IMG/VR virus record: IMGVR_UViG_3300025326_000069
Coordinates: 1-45,986 of that record
Strand: one strand, 5' to 3'
Length of the DNA stretch: 45,986 nucleotides
Source: a virus
The notes below the pieces were generated by a model. That model was not told where the DNA came from. It searched no databases and saw only the letters and a list, made by a program, of their open reading frames with translations. Positions 40,778 through 45,986 of the stretch are shown piece by piece. The position numbers and the translations under genes are program-made. The stretch's first letter is position 1, and every line of letters starts with the position of its first letter.

Positions 40778-41643
40778 TGCTTAGTTTCTTTTTGTTTATT
40801 GTATCTTATCTTTTGAGATTTAGATATTTTATCGTGGTATTCTTTACTATCCATTATGTTTTTCATTTTTTCTTGAAATTTAGGATTTGCCCATCGTTTA
40901 TGGGCAGCTTTTGCTATTTTTGCTTTAGTCTCTGCAGAGTGGGGTTTTCTCGGCCTTCCCTTTTGGGCTATAGACATATTAGCTCTAGCTTCTTCACTCC
41001 TAACTTTTCCTTTGTTTGATGCGGACACTTTAGCTCTCCATTCAGGATCTTTGGCTATTTCTCTATTTCTAAAGGCGATTTTATTTTTGGTTTCCGTACT
41101 TAGAGGTTTTCTATTATTTTGGCCATCTAACATTTTTTTTCTTAGTTCTGGATTTTCCCACATCTTTTTAGTTATCTTTGCCATTTTAGATTTATATTCT
41201 GGATCGGATAGACTTTTTTTTAGATTTGTCATAATTCTTTCTCTGCATTCAGGATTTGCCCAATTTCTTTTGGTGGCCACAGATCTTTTGGCACATGTTT
41301 CTGGAGTATGTTTTACTCCTAAGCAATTTTCAGCTTTAGGACATATATCATATCCATATCTCGGATCATATGATTTATAAAAATCTTTCCAAATTTGTTC
41401 TCTTTCTTTCAATTTTGTTTTATCTTTTATTACTTCTATAATTACGAACATAAAATTCCTTTCACCATATTTGTTATAAGCTCTTTGAAGAGTTATAGAG
41501 TGATGGTTTCCGTAACGAAGTTGGCCTAAATGAAACTTCCATCTAGATTTAAAATTAGCAGCGGACCCCACATAAACTTTACCATTCATTACATTTAATA
41601 TCTTGTATACTCCGCCATAAGTAGGCCATATTAATTTTCTCAT
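40774..41643 (-). CDS. GIY-YIG homing endonuclease, intact
   Basis: The 289-residue protein has GGVYKILNVMNGKVYVGSA with the GVY and YVG motifs, the helix KSRWKFHLGQL with the catalytic arginine, and a core running to about residue 100 (EQIWKDFYKSYDPRYGYDIC). A long tail of basic repeats follows (NPECRERIMTNLKKSLSDPEY; SAETKAKIAKAAHKRW), mixing NUMOD3-like and WxNPE-type modules. The frame is intact, so it is likely active. It starts on the stop of the 71-aa gene and overlaps the UvsW-like helicase by 4 bases. Confidence 0.88.
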   Translation of the reverse strand: MRKLIWPTYGGVYKILNVMNGKVYVGSAANFKSRWKFHLGQLRYGNHHSITLQRAYNKYGERNFMFVIIEVIKDKTKLKEREQIWKDFYKSYDPRYGYDICPKAENCLGVKHTPETCAKRSVATKRNWANPECRERIMTNLKKSLSDPEYKSKMAKITKKMWENPELRKKMLDGQNNRKPLSTETKNKIAFRNREIAKDPEWRAKVSASNKGKVRSEEARANMSIAQKGRPRKPHSAETKAKIAKAAHKRWANPKFQEKMKNIMDSKEYHDKISKSQKIRYNKQKETKQ

Positions 41644-41858
41644 TACTTAAACCCCCCACATTTGCATCTCAGGTGAGGATTATTCCCCTCAAGCCTCCGT
41701 CCATTATCCATAAATACCATACACCCCGATGCTATGTATTTATTTTTTCCATTTATGACTACTTCTTTCGAAATTAAACAATGAAGTTCTTTACTGTGCT
41801 CGCAAGTATCGCAATGATCCTCATACCATTCTTCAGTATGTAAAACTTTATGGCTCAT
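41643..41858 (-). CDS. small cysteine-rich protein, 71 aa
   Basis: CDTC (about 16-19), a central cysteine pair and CKCGGF at the end suggest a zinc fold. No family recognised. Coupled by short overlaps to the GIY-YIG gene and to the membrane-protein gene. Confidence 0.55.
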   Translation of the reverse strand: MSHKVLHTEEWYEDHCDTCEHSKELHCLISKEVVINGKNKYIASGCMVFMDNGRRLEGNNPHLRCKCGGFK

Positions 41859-42127
41859 TTACTCTCCCTAATTTCTTTTTCTTGAGAATAATGAGCTTTT
41901 AATATATCTACAGAATCTATAAATTTTTTCCAATTACTATGCCATTCACCACAGTTGGGGCATTCTCTCAAAATTTGCCCCATTTTATAAACTATTTTTA
42001 ATAATTCGACTTCTTTTTCTTCTTGTAAATTTCGTTGTTTTCCCTCTCGATACCCCCACCACCAAACTAATATTAATATTATGAGAATTAGAAATCCGCA
42101 AATTGCTATTTCTATAGCTGGAGTCAT
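41855..42127 (-). CDS. membrane protein with CxxC, 90 aa
   Basis: One strong membrane segment lies at about residues 6-25 (EIAICGFLILIILILVWWW), followed by a charged, helical region (REGKQRNLQEEKEVELLK) and a CPNC pair. The N-terminal anchor and helical stalk recall inner-membrane spanins, and the next gene upstream encodes a small lipoprotein, but gene order is opposite to the usual Rz/Rz1 arrangement, so this is tentative. Confidence 0.5.
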   Translation of the reverse strand: MTPAIEIAICGFLILIILILVWWWGYREGKQRNLQEEKEVELLKIVYKMGQILRECPNCGEWHSNWKKFIDSVDILKAHYSQEKEIRESK

Positions 42128-42396
42128 TTTATTTCTCCCTTATCACCACTTTCTCTACATTTTTGAATATCAGTTGGCGGATTAACTGAGTAAATGAACG
42201 CTTCCTTGAGCGGATATATTTTCATTATCCTATTTCCCTTTCTACAATTCAATTGTCCTTTCTCTGCCATCTCAACGCAATCTCCTTTGATGCAATTGCT
42301 ATCTGCATTTTTATCCACATAGCATACCCATCTTTTCTCAGCACATCCAAATAAGATAATGGATAAAATTAGACTGAATTTAACTAATTTTTTCAT
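42124..42396 (-). CDS. small lipoprotein, 90 aa
   Basis: The ATG at 42396 (MKKLVKFSLILSIILFGC) follows AGAGGAG and gives a classic lipoprotein signal with the lipobox LFGC, cleaved before the cysteine. An ATG at 42474 would hide the signal and is rejected. The mature part has four further cysteines. It may be an outer-membrane spanin, a superinfection-exclusion lipoprotein or neither. A lipobox suggests a host where lipoproteins are made on infection, so it does not identify the host. Confidence 0.6.
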   Translation of the reverse strand: MKKLVKFSLILSIILFGCAEKRWVCYVDKNADSNCIKGDCVEMAEKGQLNCRKGNRIMKIYPLKEAFIYSVNPPTDIQKCRESGDKGEIK

Positions 42397-42397
42397 T

Positions 42398-42817
42398 TTA
42401 TTTCTCCTCTGGTGGGGATAGTATAGCATTAATTTTTTTGCATATATCATGCGGGAGGATTCTATCAGAACCATACTTTTGACATATGCAATCTTGTATG
42501 GTTTCTTTTATTTGATTTAGTTGGGATTTCAATTTTGACATAGGATGTTCCGGGCATTTTTCAATGTGCTCTTTGAGAATATCGGCCATTGATACAGGGG
42601 TGCTCTCCTTGGGTCCATATCGGTGACCACAGTAGACACATGTGATCCAATTTCCTGATTGGAGATCATCTATCCAATTTTTCAATTCCTCTTCTTTGAG
42701 AAGAGATGCACGGAGGGATTTTACGAGAACCCCTTCTGGTCCTTTGCAACCATTTGCTATTATTTCCCTTTCTATATTTCTTAATCTTTCGTCGGTGTTT
42801 TGTATTATTAGATTCAT
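42398..42817 (-). CDS. conserved phage protein with zinc-binding motif, 139 aa
   Basis: The central CVYCGHRYGPKESTPVS, with a following HIEKCPEH, is a C-x2-C...H-x3-C type zinc site in a protein family common in phages. An acidic coiled-coil-like N-terminus precedes it. Function unknown. Confidence 0.65.
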   Translation of the reverse strand: MNLIIQNTDERLRNIEREIIANGCKGPEGVLVKSLRASLLKEEELKNWIDDLQSGNWITCVYCGHRYGPKESTPVSMADILKEHIEKCPEHPMSKLKSQLNQIKETIQDCICQKYGSDRILPHDICKKINAILSPPEEK

Positions 42818-43338
42818 TATTTTTCTCCCTTTGGTACTCTTACAGCCTTTTTTCCACTTTCCATCCGATAAGTATTTCTCCCATTAGCTTCGTTGAAATC
42901 CTTCACGGCGTTCTTAAATTCATCGACGCCATTTAAATCTTCATAGGCATCTTCGTAAAGGTTCTCGCAAAGTCTTTCCAAAATATCTTCTACATCAAGT
43001 TTAAGAATATTTTCAGTTTCTGCGATATATACGAATTCAGGTAGTTTTTCTTCATCATTACAACATATTAAATCTTCTAAAGTAGCATAATAAGAATCAT
43101 TGAATACTACGGGACCGTCCCAATTTTCTAATTTCTCTGCCTTCTCCATTTGTTCTTTATCTCGACAGTCGTAGCACATCAGATTATGTACGGAGGGGGT
43201 TTCCTTTTCACAAATTTTACAGATGCCCTTCTTACAACAATTCTCTGCTATGTCGTGAACGTGGGGGAGTTTGCAGGAAGAACAATAAGAAATATTCGTT
43301 GGGTTTCCCTCTTTCGTAAATAATGGGATGGCGTTCAT
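42817..43338 (-). CDS. zinc-finger and acidic protein, 173 aa
   Basis: The N-terminal 60 residues carry CSSC, CCKKGICKIC and CYDC groups, enough for two zinc sites. The C-terminal part is strongly acidic and helical with a basic end. This plan resembles small conserved phage proteins of unknown function. Both ends overlap neighbours by a base. Confidence 0.6.
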   Translation of the reverse strand: MNAIPLFTKEGNPTNISYCSSCKLPHVHDIAENCCKKGICKICEKETPSVHNLMCYDCRDKEQMEKAEKLENWDGPVVFNDSYYATLEDLICCNDEEKLPEFVYIAETENILKLDVEDILERLCENLYEDAYEDLNGVDEFKNAVKDFNEANGRNTYRMESGKKAVRVPKGEK

Positions 43339-43607
43339 TATTTTCCCTCTTTCTTAATCGTAAATCCCCCCATTTTAGCAGGTTGACCGTCTATGTTTGC
43401 CCTTGCAATAAAAATATCATCTGTAGTCATATGTTCAGTAATTTTTTCTGTAAGAACTGGAACTTCTGATATTGTTGTTTGTTTACCATTAGGAAAAGTA
43501 CCTACTTCTCTGAATGTTACGGTTAATGTATCCCCCGGTCGCATATGAAAATTACGTTTTTCTTGCCCAGTAACTACAAATTCAGTAACTTTAGGATTCT
43601 TTTTCAT
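43338..43607 (-). CDS. hypothetical beta-rich protein, 89 aa
   Basis: No family recognised. Strand-rich (GDTLTVTFREVG) and basic at the end. Coupled to the FkbM gene by a 4-base overlap. Confidence 0.55.
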   Translation of the reverse strand: MKKNPKVTEFVVTGQEKRNFHMRPGDTLTVTFREVGTFPNGKQTTISEVPVLTEKITEHMTTDDIFIARANIDGQPAKMGGFTIKKEGK

Positions 43608-44347
43608 TTTCCACCCCCCAATTGGATTAACAAGTCTCTATCTGTCGGAGTTCCCCACGGGATACACCAACGCCCAGGTACGCAGGATTCCAACCACCTT
43701 TCCATTGTTTGAACGTAATCTCCAGGTATTCCACTGAAATACCTACTATCTCCTAGGGGGTGAACAGACATTTCTATGAATCCTACTTTGCTTACCAACT
43801 CTTTCAGTTCGGGGTCCTCTTCAATAAGTATCCACTCCCCGCCTTCTATGTCACATTTCAAGTAGTCAATTTTTTCTTCGATCTGGAAAACCCTTATAAG
43901 TAAATCTTTGAGTGATATAGTAGTAGCCATACTTTCAATAGGAAAATCCCCATCCATTTTAAAAACTAAAGAACGTTGGCCAGAACTGTTCATATTGGTG
44001 GCCATAAATAATGGCAAAGAGTCTCCAGAATGGTTTGTTACTGCCATAGGAATTACGGTTATTTTATTTGTTAATTTATTCTCTATAATATTTCTGGTAA
44101 GAATTTGAATATTTAGCTCTGAAGGTTCGAAGGCATATACCTTTGCCCCCAATTTAGCTGCTGCTATGGATACTATCCCAATATGTGCTCCAATATCAAC
44201 TACTACATCTAAGGGACCCTTGTGTTCCTTTATATTTTTTGGTGCTTGATCTATTAAAAATTTATCGTTTTCAAGAATCCATAACTCTGTTCCATCTTTC
44301 AAGTATGCTTTTTTTGCATTAATTTTGTAAGCAATTGGTTTTTCCAT
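43604..44347 (-). CDS. FkbM-family methyltransferase
   Basis: The 247-residue protein has a class I SAM-binding site VVDIGAHIGIVSIAAAKLG (about 49-67) and VYAFEPSELN, then the FkbM-typical LKCDIEGGEW. Such enzymes O-methylate sugars or other small groups. Together with the UDP-sugar enzyme at 23360-25627 it could serve glycan or base modification; the substrate is not visible. Confidence 0.8.
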   Translation of the reverse strand: MEKPIAYKINAKKAYLKDGTELWILENDKFLIDQAPKNIKEHKGPLDVVVDIGAHIGIVSIAAAKLGAKVYAFEPSELNIQILTRNIIENKLTNKITVIPMAVTNHSGDSLPLFMATNMNSSGQRSLVFKMDGDFPIESMATTISLKDLLIRVFQIEEKIDYLKCDIEGGEWILIEEDPELKELVSKVGFIEMSVHPLGDSRYFSGIPGDYVQTMERWLESCVPGRWCIPWGTPTDRDLLIQLGGGK

Positions 44348-44354
44348 CTTCCCC

Positions 44355-44933
44355 TCACGTTATTCTTATTTTTCTTTTACAAATTACACAAGTTTTTATA
44401 AAAGGCAATCGGGGAGAACAACAATATTCTGAAAGATACTTCTCCAATGTTCCTCCCTGTTGGGTCATACTCTCAATTGATGCTTTATAGCAGGGATCGC
44501 ATACATATAGGCTTCCCCCATGACCATACATAAATCTATAAACAGCACCACATTTATTACAAATCCATTCTGCACCGTTGTTATTATAACTTCTTGCTAA
44601 TCCCCCATGCCAACTATGATTACAAATTTTCCAAGATTCGTCTTTTTCTTTTTCATCTTCCCAAATATGGATACAATCTATATATTTACAATTTTTACAA
44701 AATCTTATCCCCCCGTACCCCCTACCCCAAGGAGATCCAAAACGTTCGTCTTCCCCATTATTTTGTAGGGATATATGATATTCTCCGGAAGGAACTTTTT
44801 TACTCCAATGGAGATTGGCATTAATAAAATTATGATGAACCAGACAAACTTTTCTATTTGATATGTTATGGGTTTCTGCTACGGATTTTTCATCCCATTC
44901 ATAAATTTTACCGTACAATTCAATTTTCATCAC
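44355..44933 (-). CDS. multi-zinc-site hypothetical protein, 192 aa
   Basis: Four CxxC pairs appear: CKNC, CNKC, CDPC and CVIC, plus scattered His residues, consistent with several zinc ribbons. No family recognised. ATG at 44933 follows GGAGGGGTG. Confidence 0.6.
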   Translation of the reverse strand: MMKIELYGKIYEWDEKSVAETHNISNRKVCLVHHNFINANLHWSKKVPSGEYHISLQNNGEDERFGSPWGRGYGGIRFCKNCKYIDCIHIWEDEKEKDESWKICNHSWHGGLARSYNNNGAEWICNKCGAVYRFMYGHGGSLYVCDPCYKASIESMTQQGGTLEKYLSEYCCSPRLPFIKTCVICKRKIRIT

Positions 44934-45078
44934 CCCTCCTTACAACACGTTTATTTCATCCTTCATCTCTCACCCCCTGCGCGGGCGGCGGACTCTGTAA
45001 TTCGTCCTGAACATCCTCATGCATTCCTTACATATCCTCCCGTTCCCGCTATCAGCATCGCAACGATTAGCAGATGTA
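44934..45078 (-). other. GC-rich gap with possible micro-ORFs
   Basis: About 145 bases, richer in G and C than the genes to its left. On the minus strand an ATG overlapping the stop of the gene at 45079-45609 opens a 21-codon hydrophobic peptide (MIHLLIVAMLIAGTGGYV...), and another frame opens about 22 codons. Neither can be supported as a gene by sequence alone. Confidence 0.3.
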
Positions 45079-45609
45079 TCATTTTCCCTCCTTCTCCGCG
45101 AGCCGGGAGAGGGCGGCGAGTAACGGATCAACCGGCTCGATGTAATCGGGTATCTCCTTCGACAAGTAACGAACAAATTTCCCGTGCGTCTCAGCGTAGG
45201 CGATTTCGTTCCGTGTGCTTTCGCCGATGTACCCGCCGATGTCGAGCACCCACACCCAATCACATAGGTCGATCTTACGTAGGTGAAGTTCATCCAATTT
45301 CTTCTTCGTCTCCGCGTCAGGGAAAACACGCTCGTGATGCCCCCACAGCCCGACCGCAAGGACGATATTTCCTTCACCGGTAAGCCTGGCGTTCTCAGCG
45401 ATCCACGCCTGCTTGAAGCGCGTTGATCCGCAGATACAGACAATGGGCGGCTTCATGGCGCACACCTGCCCCTCCTTCTCCGCTCTCGCGGAATCCCGTT
45501 CCTTCAACACGGCGCGTAAAGATTCCGTCACGAGATCACCCGGCACTAACCCGTTGAGGATATCATTGCCGGTAAGTCTCGGATCATCCGCTTTCGTTAT
45601 CAGTTCCAC
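45079..45609 (-). CDS. nucleoside 2-deoxyribosyltransferase-like protein, 176 aa
   Basis: The best start is GTG at 45609, directly after AGGAGGAAAC; a frame extending to 45693 would overlap the upstream gene by 76 bases. From about residue 54 the sequence IVCICGSTRFKQAW, KKLDELHLRKIDLCDWVWVLD and YIGESTRNEIAYA matches the NDT/DUF4406 fold that binds nucleosides or nucleotides. It could exchange or scavenge bases. The gene is GC-rich compared with most of the window. Confidence 0.7.
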   Translation of the reverse strand: MELITKADDPRLTGNDILNGLVPGDLVTESLRAVLKERDSARAEKEGQVCAMKPPIVCICGSTRFKQAWIAENARLTGEGNIVLAVGLWGHHERVFPDAETKKKLDELHLRKIDLCDWVWVLDIGGYIGESTRNEIAYAETHGKFVRYLSKEIPDYIEPVDPLLAALSRLAEKEGK

Positions 45610-45617
45610 GTTTCCTC

Positions 45618-45878
45618 CTACTCGGTGAGATATTTGATGAGGGCATCGGCGAGTCTCCGGTATGTCTCCCTCGCTTCCCCTTGTTCTTTCCACCAGTCAA
45701 GCGACTCGGCACACTCATGGTCATTACGATGGATCACCTTCGCCATCTTCTCCCGGTCCAACTTCTCCCGGAAGCGGACGCATTGAGGACACTCTATTTC
45801 TTTGAGTAAGTAAGCATGTTCATTGCAACTCTCAGTAACATATCCCTTGATGTCACACAGGCACTTATCTTTACTCAT
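45618..45878 (-). CDS. small cysteine-rich protein, 86 aa; paralog of the gene at 38838
   Basis: It has C7 and C9, a C18xxxH, then CPQC and REKLDREKMAKVIHRN, ending ADALIKYLTE. The second half matches the protein at 38838-39101, while base composition is much richer in G and C here. Function unknown. Confidence 0.6.
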   Translation of the reverse strand: MSKDKCLCDIKGYVTESCNEHAYLLKEIECPQCVRFREKLDREKMAKVIHRNDHECAESLDWWKEQGEARETYRRLADALIKYLTE

Positions 45879-45889
45879 CTCTCCTCCCC

Positions 45890-45986
45890 CTATTTCCGCC
45901 GGATGGCTTCTACTACTGCTTTCGCTAAATCGTGTTCTCTCGGACTGGACATATTGATTGTTGGTGACAAAAGGTGTTTCTTTATA
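45890..45986 (-). CDS. 3' end of a gene cut by the right edge
   Basis: The last 31 or more codons run from the window edge to a TAG at 45890-45892; the end reads SSPREHDLAKAVVEAIRRK. No other stop occurs in this frame, but an ATG near 45952 could also give a separate 20-codon frame. The gene cannot be identified. Confidence 0.35.
   Translation of the reverse strand, partial: IKKHLLSPTINMSSPREHDLAKAVVEAIRRK

Noticed and set aside
45079-45693. An earlier start at 45693 for the deoxyribosyltransferase-like gene
   Set aside because: It would overlap the upstream gene by 76 bases, while GTG at 45609 has a strong ribosome-binding site.

Overview
This window reads as the early and replication region of a large tailed bacteriophage (a Caudovirus-type genome, probably assembled from an environmental sample). 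Almost every gene lies on the minus strand in long runs with ATGA or TAATG start-stop overlaps. The DNA is AT-rich, no ribosomal or transfer RNA genes were recognised, and there are no virion structural genes. The replication set is T4-like in flavour but uses an A-family polymerase: RecA/UvsX recombinase (cut by the left edge), 5'-3' exonuclease, gp32-like single-strand binding protein, UvsY-like mediator, clamp loader, uracil-glycosylase/exonuclease/PolA fusion, sliding clamp, DnaB-like helicase, DnaG-like primase, UvsW-like helicase and two winged-helix replication proteins. The host cannot be named from the sequence.

Layout. 1-7.5 kb: recombination and replication genes, two structured intergenic RNAs and a plus-strand IS200/IS605 element with tnpA and tnpB. 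7.5-13 kb: polymerase (with an intein) and sliding clamp. 13-18.3 kb: small phage proteins, a possible GNAT-like protein, an ABA-sandwich protein, a PD-(D/E)XK protein and a GIY-YIG relic. 18.2-28.2 kb: the most unusual part, with two SPL-like radical SAM genes each fractured by a split intein whose halves are separated by a free-standing endonuclease gene, an extra mini-intein, a UDP-glucuronate decarboxylase with a LAGLIDADG intein, and a GIY-YIG gene. 28.2-32.1 kb: DUF362 protein, an Ala/Pro-rich protein, a frameshifted GIY-YIG gene and a PAPS-reductase-like enzyme. 32.1-40.8 kb: initiator-like protein with a repeat cluster that may be an origin, helicase, primase, DUF4031 protein, UvsW helicase and a truncated GIY-YIG relic. 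40.8-46 kb: intact GIY-YIG gene, small zinc and membrane proteins, FkbM methyltransferase and a GC-rich end with a deoxyribosyltransferase-like protein.

The main discovery is the density and variety of homing and splicing elements: five inteins in four genes (two of them split), three apparent Vsr/DUF559-like nucleases, one LAGLIDADG intein and five GIY-YIG loci in every stage from intact to 32-codon relic. In the first radical SAM gene two inteins sit seven residues apart and both use iron-sulfur-ligand cysteines as their +1 residues, so the enzyme cannot hold its cluster until both have spliced. The polymerase intein carries the same nuclease type internally that stands free between the split inteins, which suggests how the fracture arose.

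The two radical SAM enzymes, PAPS-reductase-like protein, UDP-xylose-type synthase, FkbM methyltransferase, DUF362 protein and possible GNAT could form a DNA or surface modification pathway; this is inference from content only. A promoter-like motif occurs three times, and three intergenic regions fold into elaborate RNA structures that I could not assign to a known family.
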